This document shows positions 18,423-27,707 of a stretch of 32,391 nt of DNA, piece by piece. The notes under the pieces are model-generated. The model was not told where the DNA came from and ran no database searches. It saw only the letters and a list, made by a program, of their open reading frames with translations. Origin of the DNA: Gemmatimonadota bacterium (GTDB lineage: Bacteria; Gemmatimonadota; Gemmatimonadetes; Longimicrobiales; Longimicrobiaceae); NCBI GenBank assembly GCA_028287185.1, contig JAQBQD010000024.1:1-32391 (forward strand), in the 5' to 3' direction. Position 1 is the first letter of the stretch. Each line of letters begins with the position of its first letter. A program made the position numbers and the translations under genes.

Positions 18423-20348
18423 TCAGTATCGCTGCGCCGGTGGCCTGGCGAGGCCCACGAAGATCACGATGCCGTCCCCGCCCGGGTTCCCCCTGGCCGG
18501 CAAGAAGTCGGTGGCGAAGTCGGGCTTCCAGTTGTTGACCGCCCACACGTTGCCGGCCTGGTCGATGGTGCAGCTCGTCATGCGCATCAGCGGCGTGAAG
18601 CACGGTTCGCCGCCACGGCCGTTCAACGGATCGCCGTTGTGGAGCAGCACCGGGCTCCCGGCCGTGTGCAGGGTGTAGCCCGTATCGGGCGAGATCGGGT
18701 CTCCGGTTTCGAAGCCCGGCGGCGGATGGATCCCCGCCAGCTTGGAGAGCGCGGCGGTGGTGTAGTCGTGGGCGGGGCCCATGGGCCCGAAGTTGGCCAC
18801 CCACACGTTGTCGTCGCCGTCCACCGCCACGCTCCAGGGGCCGCGGATGCCGCCGCCGGTGAACCCGGTGCACGTCCCGCCGTCGGGGCTCACCCTGTAC
18901 ACCGTGTCGTCGCCGCCCGAGGCGACCCATGCGTTGCCCTGCGAATCGATCCCCATCCCCTTCGTCACGGCACCCAGCTGCAGGGTGTGCGTGAGCTCCA
19001 GCGCGCCGTTCTCGATGCGGTACCGGCACACGAGCGCGGGGGCCTGGTCCTTCGCGGGCCAGCCCAGGCCGCCGCTGTAGCTGACCCACGCGCTCCCGTC
19101 GTCGGCGATGGCGACCCCGAACGGGCCGATGCCCGGGGCCGGTTCGGTGGAGCCGTCGGCCGGGTAGCCGAAGGCACGATCGGGCTCGCCGCGGGGGAAC
19201 ACCACCACACGGTTGTTCCCGAAGCTGGCCAGCCAGATGTTGCCCTCCCGGTCCGCCACCGTCGCCTGCACGCGGTCGGTACCGCCGCCGAACCCTTCGG
19301 GCGGCGAGGTGGGCCGGCCCGCCGGGTCGATCCTGGACACGGTACCGCCGACCGGATAGTCGGTATCGGGGTCGCCCCAGCCGAAGTTGCCCACCCACAC
19401 GTTGCCGTCCGGCGCGATGGTGACGCCGAAGCCCACGCCCAGGATGCCGCCCCCGCTCACGGGCGAGCGAGGCGTTCCGTTCCGCCCGTCGGCCGGCTTC
19501 CCGTTGGGTTGGAGGACCATGATGCACTTCGCCGAGCCGGGCGTGCCCTGCACTACGTTGTTGGCCACCCAGGCGTAGCCGTTCCGGTCGAACGCGATGT
19601 TGGCCGGCCCGCCGAACAGGTAGTCGTCATCCCCCGAGTCGTTCACCTTCACCGCCAGCGTCCAGGCGTCGGGCTGGCGCTCCAGCGAGGGAAAGTAGAT
19701 CTCCAGCGCCTTCGTCTGCCGGTAGATCCCGGCCACGTTCCCCGCGGGGCTCAGCGCGATGTTGGCGACGGCCTGGAGCGTGTCCACCGGCGGCTGCCCT
19801 TCCGGCGACGCCGCGAGGTGCCGAAGGGCGCCCATGGCGCCGGGCAGCTGGCGAACGCACCCCGCCAGCAGGTTGGACAGCGCGCGCATGGAGCGCAGCG
19901 AGCTGGTCTCGTCCGCGTTGGGCGAGGCCAGCATCACCTCCGACGGCCCGCCCGTGCGCGCCGAGACCAGGTTGTCGCACATTCCCGCCGCGATGCGCAG
20001 CCCGAACGCGTTCCCCGCGATCCGGCCGTCGCGGATGAACTGCGCCATCGAGAAGCCCGCCGCCACCGTCGTCAGCTCGTTGATCGTGATCGCGCCGTGG
20101 ACCTGCGGCCCGACGATGGTGGCCAGCGTCACCCCCTCGCTCACTTGGGCGGTCGCGCAGTAGATGCTGTCGGTTGTGGGCACGGGCTCGTGGAACGAGA
20201 ACCCGCCATCGGCGCCGGTGTCGGCGACACAGACGACGCGTGGCTCGTTCGAGGTGGCCTCGTACAGGGTCACGCGCACGCCGGCGAGCGGCTCGGCGCC
20301 GCGCTCGGCGCCGGACTGCACGGTGCCCTCCAGGCGCTGGGTTTCCAT
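18423..20348 (-). CDS. Vgb/NHL-like beta-propeller protein
   Basis: A 641-residue protein. Residues ~5-75 form an Ig-like/carboxypeptidase-regulatory-type domain (LAGVRVTLYEATSNEPRVV, GADGGFSFHEP), then a mostly helical segment (~90-225). From ~245 comes a propeller of repeated blades: FDRNGYAWVANN, IAPDGNVWVGNFG, ADREGNIWLASFGNNRV, IADDGSAWVSYS, IDSQGNAWVASGG, VDGDDNVWVANFG, IDQAGNVWAVNNW. This blade pattern is that of virginiamycin-B-lyase-like and NHL/SMP-30 propellers, but the lyase catalytic residues cannot be confirmed. There is no signal peptide at the chosen start (METQRLEGTVQSG), odd for this type, which is usually exported. A short AGGA lies 5 bases before the ATG. It is likely a sensor or surface-type binding protein rather than an antibiotic lyase. 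Confidence 0.8.
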   Translation of the reverse strand: METQRLEGTVQSGAERGAEPLAGVRVTLYEATSNEPRVVCVADTGADGGFSFHEPVPTTDSIYCATAQVSEGVTLATIVGPQVHGAITINELTTVAAGFSMAQFIRDGRIAGNAFGLRIAAGMCDNLVSARTGGPSEVMLASPNADETSSLRSMRALSNLLAGCVRQLPGAMGALRHLAASPEGQPPVDTLQAVANIALSPAGNVAGIYRQTKALEIYFPSLERQPDAWTLAVKVNDSGDDDYLFGGPANIAFDRNGYAWVANNVVQGTPGSAKCIMVLQPNGKPADGRNGTPRSPVSGGGILGVGFGVTIAPDGNVWVGNFGWGDPDTDYPVGGTVSRIDPAGRPTSPPEGFGGGTDRVQATVADREGNIWLASFGNNRVVVFPRGEPDRAFGYPADGSTEPAPGIGPFGVAIADDGSAWVSYSGGLGWPAKDQAPALVCRYRIENGALELTHTLQLGAVTKGMGIDSQGNAWVASGGDDTVYRVSPDGGTCTGFTGGGIRGPWSVAVDGDDNVWVANFGPMGPAHDYTTAALSKLAGIHPPPGFETGDPISPDTGYTLHTAGSPVLLHNGDPLNGRGGEPCFTPLMRMTSCTIDQAGNVWAVNNWKPDFATDFLPARGNPGGDGIVIFVGLARPPAQRY

Positions 20349-20906
20349 GGGTTCCTGGGAGTCTGGAGGTGATCGGGGATGGTGGGGGGTCGTACTCCGC
20401 CGCGAGTTCCGGATGGGTGCAGGTCGTACCAGCCGGGGGCCCCCGCTGATGGGCCCGGCGGTTCAAAGCCGTGCGCGAGAGCAGCGAGGTCGATGGATCG
20501 GCACTCATCCGAACGTGCCGGGTGAACGTATCTGGTCAACGTATGGCGATTCGCATCTCTCGTCCATGCTTTTCCAGCCTTACAATGGAGCCGGGCCACT
20601 GTGATGTGTCGCGGGGCTCGTCCCGCCGCGCCATGCGAAGCCCGGGACTCCTCGGCGGCGCCATCGGAAGCGCGCACGGCCCGCCCCCGGCTACTCGTGG
20701 AATCGCGAAGCGGGAAAGTGGACGCGCGTCCCAGGAATGCTGCCCTTCCACAGCCTTCCATTCTTGTGGGGGACGCGCTCCGCGAGCGCCTCGCGTCGAG
20801 ACGGCTTCCGGATGGCGGAGCCGGCGTGCGGCAGGGCGGCGGCGCTGGACGAGTGCCTTCTCGCGCGGGCGAGGCATACGATGCCCGGATGACGATCAGC
20901 GCGGCT
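20349..20906. other. Intergenic region holding a degenerate repeat leader
   Basis: I find no credible gene. The open frames here are high-GC shadows without any recognisable domain. The stretch near 20520-20600 is less GC-rich and probably carries the promoter of the minus-strand propeller gene. The third copy of the repeat leader lies at 20696-20747. Confidence 0.5.
20696..20747 (+). repeat. Third, degenerate copy of the repeat leader
   Basis: Ungapped alignment with the leader and first queG codons of the copy at 11594 gives roughly two thirds identity over 52 bases, with the block cgggaaagt plus flanking bases best kept and ccaggaa matching the queG CQE codons. The queG HEAT-repeat region does not follow. 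Confidence 0.45.
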
Positions 20907-21400
20907 TCATCGCTCGCCAGGCCTTCGCCCCGGACGCAGCCTCGGAAGCGGGAGGTTGGGCCGGCGCCGCCACGGCAGCGACCGTGCAAGGCTGGATGCG
21001 TACACCGACGCCAGCGGCACCGCGGAGATCGCGACCAGGACCTGTGCCCAGACCGGCGCTGCGCTCCGGTGGACGTAGATCGTGCACGTGACGGCGAGGA
21101 CCGACGCGAGGGTGATGGCGAGAGGAAATAGCAGCTCGGGTGCAAGTCCTCGCGCTCCGGCCCCGAGAAGATGGTAGCCGATGTGGGCACCGGGAGCGTC
21201 GGCTCCGTCCGTTTCCTTCGTGGCTTCGGCTCGGAGAAGTGCGCCGCGTGCGAGCACCCGGCGACCGAGGCCTGTGCGGCGCTCCCACTGGGCGAGCGCC
21301 GCACGATACTGCCATTGCGTCCGCGGGTCCGAGCGATCGTATGCACCGGCCGGGTCGCGGCGCAGGATCGCTTCCACGGCCGGGTTGATCGCGGCGCCGT
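20907..21400 (-). pseudogene. Cyclic beta-1,2-glucan synthase-like fragment
   Basis: The minus strand reads PAVEAILRRDPAGAYDRSDP, then RTQWQYRAALAQWERRTG, and later AHIGYHLLGAGARGLAPEL followed by two hydrophobic helices. This order (VExxLRxDPAGxYxRxD, YRxAVExxAxxSG, HxGYYLxGxGRxxLE, membrane helices) is the linker between the glycosyltransferase/protease-like part and the membrane section of the very large cyclic beta-glucan synthase family (GT84/GH94). Only ~150 residues of an expected >2,000 remain, flanked on both sides by unrelated sequence. The open frame extends to 21671, but the part before ~21400 has no family similarity that I can see. Confidence 0.55.
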
Positions 21401-21986
21401 GTGTTGGACCCGAAGCCGATCCGGGAGTAACGAGGTGAGGCACCGGATTCACGTGGACGAAGATCGGTGACGGAGGGATGGATGCATTCCAGGACCGGAG
21501 GATGGCGTTCGGGTCGAGCCCAAGCGACCGGAACACACGAGGTTCGCTCCTTGTGTCCGAACGGAGGAAGCTCTCCAGCTTCGAGAAACGTAGTGGTTTG
21601 GCGTTTGCTGTACAGGAGCCTTCCCCGACGCAGCTTGTGATCCGGAGGGCGCGAGGACGGGGGACTTTCACTTCCCTACGCAGGTTGCGTCATGCAGATT
21701 CACCGCGCCCGCCTGCGCACCCTCGCTCCGCTCGCGTTCGCCGGCTGCTGCGGGTGGCGCAGCACACCGCGTTCGGATTCGGCGAGGTGGAGGCCGAGGT
21801 GACCTTGTAGCGAGTCGAGTGCTCGGCGCCCATCGCGCCGAGGCACTATCTTCCAGCGCTGAGGACCGCTGCCCGGCAGTGGGAAAGCTGCAATGTGACA
21901 CCGATGCATTGCGACTGGTGGTTGTCGTCCCCCGCGTCGGAGACGTTGCTCCTCCGAACGGTGATCCGCATCCTGCCTGGCTCCTC
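21401..21986. other. Gene-poor stretch between remnants
   Basis: No intact gene. The only protein-like piece is the short Cas6-like tail at 21721-21810. The rest has high-GC open frames without recognisable domains. Confidence 0.4.
21721..21810 (+). pseudogene. Possible Cas6-type RAMP protein C-terminus (remnant)
   Basis: Two adjacent frames give LRTLAPLAFAG and then LLRVAQHTAFGFGEVEAEVT with a stop at 21808-21810. The G-rich HTAFGFGxVxxEV ending after an LL-x-x-A helix resembles the glycine-rich C-terminus of Cas6 RAMP endoribonucleases, with the part between FAG and LLRVA deleted. Fewer than 35 residues support this, and there is no CRISPR array or other cas gene in the window. Treat it as a weak hint. 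Confidence 0.2.
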
Positions 21987-22475
21987 GTGCGCAGATCCCT
22001 TGTTGCAGCGGCGCTGCTCGTCCCCGCCTGGAGCGGTGGAGATACCGCCTGGCCGGCCCCGGCGTCGCCCGCCCCCCGTGCCCGTCGTCGCCCACCCGTC
22101 CGCGATCGTGGATGCGCGGTATGCCGGCGCGGAATGCGCGGCCCTCCACGGCGCGCGCATGTATCGCACGGTGGCCGATGCGCTCGCCGGCGCGCCGTCG
22201 GCGAACGTGCGGGCGTACCCCGTCCTGGTCCGCGCAGGCCGCAATCGCGAGAAGGGTACGGTGGATAGGCCGAACGTGACGCTGCTCACCTACGACGCCG
22301 CGTCGGATACGCGCGGGCCGAGCGGGGAGCCGTACGGCACGCGCGGCACCTACACGCTCCGCATCGCGGCGCCGGACTTCCGCGGAGGGCCTGACGATCG
22401 AGAACGCCTTCGACCATCCCGCCAACCCGGCCAAGCCCGACGGCGACCCCAGGAAGCTGCGCAACGTGCAGGCGG
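21987..22475 (+). pseudogene. Pectinesterase, N-terminal fragment with frameshifts
   Basis: A signal-peptide-like start (GTG 21987: VRRSLVAAALLVPAWSGGDT) is followed in another frame by IVDARYAGAECAALHGARMY, RTVADALAGAP, VLVRAGRNREKGTVDRPNVTLL, TYDAASDTRGPSGEPYGTRG and TLRIAAPDF, and then, after a second frameshift near 22384, by LTIENAFDHPANPAKPDGDP and RKLRNVQAV. This is the N-terminal third of a carbohydrate esterase family 8 pectinesterase (parallel beta-helix, exported, demethylates pectin). A short internal deletion lies between VTLL and TYDAASD, and everything after RNVQAV, including the catalytic Asp residues, is gone. At least three lesions make it non-functional. Confidence 0.68.
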
Positions 22476-22575
22476 TGCCACGGTCTTCACGTGTCTGCCA
22501 TGGATGGAGTGTGTCTCTGGTGTCCCTTCATCGGTCGGGGATGACCGATTGCCTTCGCTGCCAGCGCTCGTGGTG

Positions 22576-25026
22576 ATGCACGCTCGCCTACCCGCGTCAG
22601 CTGCAACCGCGCTCGAAGACGAATGGCTCTGGGGATGGGACCCCACACCGGGCATCGTCTCCGTCTGGGCCGAGCCGGACGGCCGCGCGACCGTGTGGCG
22701 CAGGATCGCGGAGACCGGCGGGCTCGTCCAGGAGGAGGAGCGATTCCGCCCGTGGATCCTGCTCGACCGCTTGGACGACCTCCGCCACCTGGGGCCACGG
22801 TTCGGCGCGGAGGGTGATCCGGATGCGGACATCCGGCATCGCGAGCTGGACGGCCCCGGCGCGCTGCGGTTCGTGGTGTCCGCGTCGGACGGGCGGGCGC
22901 TGGCGTCGGCGGTGCTGCGTGGCGCGTCGCTTCGCCTGGGCCGCCGCGTCGGGCACCTGCGCGAGCTGGGCACGGGCGGCGTGCTCGCGCTGCCGCCCGA
23001 GGAGCAGTACCTCGTCGCGACGGGTCGAAACTACTTCCGCGGCCTCACCTTCGATCAGCTCCACCGCCTGCAGTTCGACCTGGAGACGACGGGGCTGGAC
23101 GCGACGCGTGACCGCATCTTCATGGTCGCCGTGCGGCATCCGGACGGTAGAGCGGAGGTGCTGGAGGCCGACGGGGCGGGGAACGCGGGCGAAGCGGGCC
23201 TCATCCGCCGGCTGGTGGAGACCGTGCGGGCAGCGGACCCGGATGTGATCGAGAACCACAACCTGCACGGCTTCGACCTGCCGTTCCTGGCCGAGCGCGC
23301 GCGGCGCCTTGGCGTTCCGCTGCCGCTCGGGCGGCTCGGCGGCCTGGGCCTGCGCGAGCGAGCGGCCCGGCGCGGCACCGCCCGCGGCGACGACGGTCGC
23401 CGGGTGCGCTTCGTGGCCCCCGGGCGGGAGCTGATCGACACGCTCGATGCCGTGATGCGCTACGACTTCTCCGCGCGCGAGCTGCCGGGGCACGGGCTGA
23501 AGGCGGTCGCGCGGCACCTGGGCATCGCGGCGCCGGACCGCGAGTACGTGCCGGGAAGCCAGATCCACACCGTCTACCGCACCGACCCCGAGCGCGTGCG
23601 GCGGTACGCGACGGACGACGTGGAAGAGGTCGCCGCGCTCGCCCGGGTGATGGGCGGCGCGGCGTTCGCGCTGGCGCGCATGGCCCCGCGGCGTTACGAG
23701 CGGCTGGCGGACGCGGGCGCGGCCACGGGCGTCATCGACCCGCTGCTGGTGCGCGCCTACCTCCGCGCCGGCGCCGCGCTTCCGGAGCACCAGGCGGGCG
23801 ACGGCACTCCGCACAGCGGCGCGGCGCTGCACCTGTTCGCGACCGGCGTCGCGCAGCGCGTGGTGAAGGCGGACGTGGCGAGCCTGTATCCCTCGCTCAT
23901 GCGGGCCCACCGCATCGGGCCCGCGCGCGACCCCCTGGGCGCGCTGCTGGCGCTGGTGGACCGGCTGGTGGAACGGCGGCTGGCGGCCAAGGCCAGCGCT
24001 CGCGCGGCGCCCCCCGGATCACCGGAGCGCCACACGCACGAGGCGATGTCGGCGGCCATGAAGCTCGTCGTCAACTCCGCGTACGGGTACCTGGCGGCCG
24101 GCGGCGAGCTGACGCGCTTCGCGGACGTGCACGCCGCCAACGAGGTCACCCGCCGCGGCCGCGATACGCTGGCGTTCATGTGCCGCGAGCTGGCCGCGCG
24201 CGGCGTGACGCTGCTGGAGGCGGACACGGACGGCGTCTACTTCGCCGTGCCGGAGGGGTGGAGCGAGGTGGACGAGCGGAGCGTCGTCGCGGAGGTCGCG
24301 GCGCTGCTTCCGCCGCTGGTGCAGCTCGAGTTCGACGGGCGCTTCGCGGCGATGCTGTCGCACGAGCCCAAGAACTACGCCCTTCTCGGATACGACGGCA
24401 CCCTCACCCTGCGCGGCGTCGCCTTCCGCTCCAGCCGCGCGGAGCCGTTCGGCGAGGCGTTCCTGCGGCGCGCGCTCGTCCCGCTCTTCGCCGGCGACGT
24501 GGGCGGCGTGCGCGACGTATACCTCGCCACGCTCGACGCGCTGCGCCGCCGCGAGCTGCCCACGTTCGACGTCTCGTCCCGCGTGCGTCTCACCAAGACG
24601 CCCGCGCGCTACGCGGAGACGAGGGAGACGCGGCGCGAGCACGCGTACGAGGCCCTGCTCGCCGGCGGGCGCACCACGTGGCGCGTCGGCGAACGCGTTC
24701 GCGTGTACCGGACCCGATCCGGTCGCGCGGCCGTCGTTCCATCGTCGGATGAGGATGCCGTGGGACGGACCGTCGACGCGCGGGACTATGACGTGGAGCA
24801 CTACGCTCGCGTGCTGCGCACCAACTTCGCCGTCCGCCTGGCGCGCGCGCTTGCGCCCGCCGACTTCGCCGCCGTCTTCGCCGATCCCGAGCAGCTCTCG
24901 CTCTTCACGCCGCCGACTGGGGCGATGCGCCCGGTGCTCGATACCCGCGGTGCATCGACGGTTTCGCCTCTCGGGCCATCGGCCATCAGACCGGCCGTCG
25001 AGATTCGATCCGACGACGTCGACTGA
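22576..25026 (+). CDS. Family B DNA polymerase with 3'-5' exonuclease
   Basis: An 816-residue polymerase. The exonuclease domain has ExoI FDLETTGLD (D168, E170), ExoII ENHNLHGFDLPFL (N-x-x-x-F-D, D234) and ExoIII YATDDVEE (Y344, D348). The polymerase domain has motif A DVASLYPSLM (D433), motif B KLVVNSAYGYLA (K496, with N-S-x-Y-G) and motif C EADTDGVYF (D550, D552). All catalytic carboxylates are present, so it should be an active proofreading polymerase of the PolB/Pol II group, perhaps for damage tolerance. The ATG at 22576 is chosen just before EDEWLWGWDPTPGIV, where the N-terminal domain begins; GTG at 22573 is an alternative. It converges with uvrA2. I would not assign polB without a tree, since several B-family lineages exist in bacteria. 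Confidence 0.9.
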   Translation: MHARLPASAATALEDEWLWGWDPTPGIVSVWAEPDGRATVWRRIAETGGLVQEEERFRPWILLDRLDDLRHLGPRFGAEGDPDADIRHRELDGPGALRFVVSASDGRALASAVLRGASLRLGRRVGHLRELGTGGVLALPPEEQYLVATGRNYFRGLTFDQLHRLQFDLETTGLDATRDRIFMVAVRHPDGRAEVLEADGAGNAGEAGLIRRLVETVRAADPDVIENHNLHGFDLPFLAERARRLGVPLPLGRLGGLGLRERAARRGTARGDDGRRVRFVAPGRELIDTLDAVMRYDFSARELPGHGLKAVARHLGIAAPDREYVPGSQIHTVYRTDPERVRRYATDDVEEVAALARVMGGAAFALARMAPRRYERLADAGAATGVIDPLLVRAYLRAGAALPEHQAGDGTPHSGAALHLFATGVAQRVVKADVASLYPSLMRAHRIGPARDPLGALLALVDRLVERRLAAKASARAAPPGSPERHTHEAMSAAMKLVVNSAYGYLAAGGELTRFADVHAANEVTRRGRDTLAFMCRELAARGVTLLEADTDGVYFAVPEGWSEVDERSVVAEVAALLPPLVQLEFDGRFAAMLSHEPKNYALLGYDGTLTLRGVAFRSSRAEPFGEAFLRRALVPLFAGDVGGVRDVYLATLDALRRRELPTFDVSSRVRLTKTPARYAETRETRREHAYEALLAGGRTTWRVGERVRVYRTRSGRAAVVPSSDEDAVGRTVDARDYDVEHYARVLRTNFAVRLARALAPADFAAVFADPEQLSLFTPPTGAMRPVLDTRGASTVSPLGPSAIRPAVEIRSDDVD

Positions 25027-25104
25027 GTCGGATGCCGTGAATTCGGGCAACGCTCGGCGGATCGTCCGAATCCCGCGACTGGCGTCTCGGCACATCCGAC
25101 CCAA

Positions 25105-25147
25105 CGAGGCACGGCAGCCGCGGAAGGCCCGCGGCTGCCGTGCTTCG
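25105..25147. terminator. Bidirectional terminator between convergent genes
   Basis: A 19-bp stem (25105-25123 with 25129-25147; one G-T pair, otherwise perfect) around a 5-base loop, between the polymerase stop (25026) and the minus-strand uvrA2 stop (25161). Flanking GA/TC bases give short A/T-poor tails only. Confidence 0.85.
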
Positions 25148-25160
25148 TCCCCGTCCGCCA

Positions 25161-27707
25161 TCAGGCCATGAACCGGGCGAGATACGGCGCCGTGCGGCTC
25201 GCCTTCGCCATCGCCACCTCCGCGGGCGGGCCGCAGGCGACCAGGCGGCCGCCCTCCTCGCCGGCGCCGGGGCCGACGTCGATCACCCAGTCGCTCGCGG
25301 CGATCACGCGCATGTCGTGCTCCACGACGATCACGGTGCTGCCGGCGGCGACCAGGCCGTCGAGCTGCTCCACCAGGCGCTCCACGTCGGATGGATGGAG
25401 CCCGGTGGTGGGCTCGTCCAGCACGTAGAGCGTGCTTCCGCGCTGCATGCGCTGCAGCTCGGTCGCCAGTTTGATGCGCTGCGCCTCGCCGCCGGAAAGC
25501 TCGGTCGCCGGCTGGCCCAGGCGCAGGTAGCCGAGCCCCACCTGCAGCAGCACGTCCAGCGAGCGCGCCACCTGCGGATCGTCGGCGAAGAAGCCGCGCG
25601 CCGCCTCCACCGTCATCCCCAGCACCTCCGCGATGCTCTTCTCGCGGTAGGTGATCTCCAGCGTCGCCGCGTTGTAGCGGGCACCGTGGCAGGCGGGGCA
25701 GGGCGCGTAGACGCTGGCGAGGAAAAGAAGCTCCACCGAGACGAAGCCCTCGCCCTCGCACGTCTCGCAGCGCCCCTTGGCCACGTTGAACGAGAAGCGC
25801 CCGGCGTCGTAGCGCCGCTTCCTCGCCGCCGGCGTGGCGGCGAACAGCCTGCGCACGTGGTCGAAGAGGCCCGTGTACGTCGCCAGGTTCGACCGCGGCG
25901 TGCGCCCGATGGGCTTCTGGTCCACGCGCACCAGCCGCCGGATGCCCTCCATCCCTCCCGCGATGCGACCGCCCGGCGTGGCGGCGCTACCCGCCTCCAG
26001 TCCCTCCGCCTCGTCCTCGTCCGCCGGCGCGTCGTGGCCCAGCGCCTCGGCCACCAGCTCCACCAGCGCCTGGCTCACCAGGCTGGACTTGCCCGATCCG
26101 GACACCCCCGTCACGGTCGTGAGAACCCCGAGCGGAAAGGCGGCGTTCAGCTCGTGCAAGTTATTGCGCGTGACGCCGGCCAGCCGCAGCCAGCCCTGGG
26201 GCTCGCGCGGCGTGCGGGGCTCCGCTGCATGCTCCGCGAACAGGTGGCGGCGCGTCTGCGATGCCTCGACGTCCGCCAGCCCGGCGGGCGGGCCGCTGTA
26301 GAGCACCTGGCCGCCCTGCTCGCCCGCGACGGGGCCCACGTCCACGATCCAGTCCGCGTGGCGCACGACGTCCAGGTCGTGCTCGACGACGAAGAGCGAG
26401 TTGCCAGCCGCCTTCAGCCGGTCCAGCGCGGCGAGCAGCGCCTCCGTGTCCGCCGGGTGCAGGCCGGCGGAGGGCTCGTCCAGCACGTAGACGACGCCGA
26501 ACAGGTTCGACCGGATCTGCGTCGCCAGCCGCAGGCGCTGCAGCTCGCCCGGCGACAGCGTGGGCGTGCTGCGCTCCAGCGACAGGTATCCCAAGCCCAG
26601 GTCCAGCAGCACCTCCACCCGGCCGCACAGGTCCTCGGCGATGCGCAACGCGACGAGCGCCTTCTCGGGGTGCTCGGCGGCCCTTCTCGCCTCGTCCGCC
26701 GTCCCCTCCGCGTAGGGGCGCAGCAGGGCGTGCAGGCGGGCAAGCGGCAGGCGCGAAAGGTCCGCGATGTCCAGGCCGGCGAAGGTCACGGCCAGCGACT
26801 CCGGGCGCAGATGCTTGCCGTGGCAGAGCGGGCACTCGGTGCTCAGCATGTGCTGCATCACCCGCCTCTTCATCAGCGGGCTCTGCGTGTGGGCGAAGGT
26901 GTGCAGCACGTGCCGGCGGGCGCTGGAGAAGGTGCCCATGTAGTCCGGCGGCTCGCGTCGCTTCACGGCCGCCCGCGTCTGCTCCGGCGTGCGGCCCGGG
27001 TAGACGGGCACCACGGGCTGCTCGTCCGTGAACAGGATCCAGTCGCGCTCCTCCCGCGGAAGCTCGCGCCACGGCCGGTCCACGTCGTGCCCCAGCGTGG
27101 TGAGGATGTCGCGCTGGTTCTGCCCTCCCCACGCCTGCGGCCACGCGGCGATCGCGCGCTCGCGGATGGTGAGCGAGTTGTCGGGCACCATCGACCGCTC
27201 CGTCACCGTGTAGATGCGGCCCAGGCCGTGGCACTCCGGGCAGGCGCCCTCCGGCGTGTTGGGCGAGAACCCCTCGGCGTGGACGATGGGCTGGCCCGGC
27301 GGATACGTGCCGGCGCGCGAGTACAGCATCCGCACTAGGTTCGACAGCGTGGTCACGCTGCCCACGGACGAGCGCATGGTGGGCGAGCCGCGCTGCTGCT
27401 GGAGCGCCACCGCGGGCGGCAGGCCGTCGATCTCGTCCACCTCGGGCACGCCCATCTGGTGGAAGAGCCGGCGCGCGTACGGCGCCACGGACTCCAGGTA
27501 GCGCCGCTGCGCCTCGGCGTAGAGGGTGCCGAAGGCGAGCGACGACTTGCCCGATCCCGAGACGCCCGTGAACACCACCAGCGCGTCGCGGGGGATCCGT
27601 ACGTCCACGTTCTTCAGGTTGTGCTCGCGCGCGCCACGCACCCGCACGAAGCCGGTGAAGCGCTCGTCCTCGGGCGCGGCGGAGCGGGGCTTCCCTTCGT
27701 TCGGCAT
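25161..27707 (-). CDS. UvrA-like ABC ATPase (UvrA2 class)
   Basis: An 848-residue twin-ABC protein. The first ATPase half has Walker [17 protein letters not shown] near residue 45, a CxxC pair (CPECHGLG), a second (CPLCHGKH), the signature [14 protein letters not shown] and [12 protein letters not shown]. The second half has [14 protein letters not shown], the zinc module CETCEGEGF...[10 protein letters not shown], the signature [14 protein letters not shown] and [13 protein letters not shown]. It is about 100 residues shorter than excision-repair UvrA and fits the UvrA2 group, which lacks the UvrB-binding insert and is linked to damage tolerance and to self-resistance against DNA-binding antibiotics. 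The start [20 protein letters not shown] is preferred over an in-frame upstream ATG (28007) because family similarity starts at [15 protein letters not shown]. Confidence 0.92.
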   Translation of the reverse strand: MPNEGKPRSAAPEDERFTGFVRVRGAREHNLKNVDVRIPRDALVVFTGVSGSGKSSLAFGTLYAEAQRRYLESVAPYARRLFHQMGVPEVDEIDGLPPAVALQQQRGSPTMRSSVGSVTTLSNLVRMLYSRAGTYPPGQPIVHAEGFSPNTPEGACPECHGLGRIYTVTERSMVPDNSLTIRERAIAAWPQAWGGQNQRDILTTLGHDVDRPWRELPREERDWILFTDEQPVVPVYPGRTPEQTRAAVKRREPPDYMGTFSSARRHVLHTFAHTQSPLMKRRVMQHMLSTECPLCHGKHLRPESLAVTFAGLDIADLSRLPLARLHALLRPYAEGTADEARRAAEHPEKALVALRIAEDLCGRVEVLLDLGLGYLSLERSTPTLSPGELQRLRLATQIRSNLFGVVYVLDEPSAGLHPADTEALLAALDRLKAAGNSLFVVEHDLDVVRHADWIVDVGPVAGEQGGQVLYSGPPAGLADVEASQTRRHLFAEHAAEPRTPREPQGWLRLAGVTRNNLHELNAAFPLGVLTTVTGVSGSGKSSLVSQALVELVAEALGHDAPADEDEAEGLEAGSAATPGGRIAGGMEGIRRLVRVDQKPIGRTPRSNLATYTGLFDHVRRLFAATPAARKRRYDAGRFSFNVAKGRCETCEGEGFVSVELLFLASVYAPCPACHGARYNAATLEITYREKSIAEVLGMTVEAARGFFADDPQVARSLDVLLQVGLGYLRLGQPATELSGGEAQRIKLATELQRMQRGSTLYVLDEPTTGLHPSDVERLVEQLDGLVAAGSTVIVVEHDMRVIAASDWVIDVGPGAGEEGGRLVACGPPAEVAMAKASRTAPYLARFMA

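Noticed and set aside
18423..20348. Calling the propeller protein virginiamycin B lyase (streptogramin resistance)
   Set aside because: Only the blade pattern is shared; extra N-terminal domains and lack of verifiable catalytic residues make a resistance function unsupported.
18639..20372. Plus-strand 577-codon frame opposite the propeller gene
   Set aside because: His/Arg/Gly-rich antisense shadow with no domain; the minus-strand gene has clear blades and a terminator.
22487..22525. Phrase resembling the queG CQEVCPW codons (ctgcca ... agtgtgtctctgg)
   Set aside because: The match needs gaps, and the leader that marks the other copies is missing. It is probably chance.
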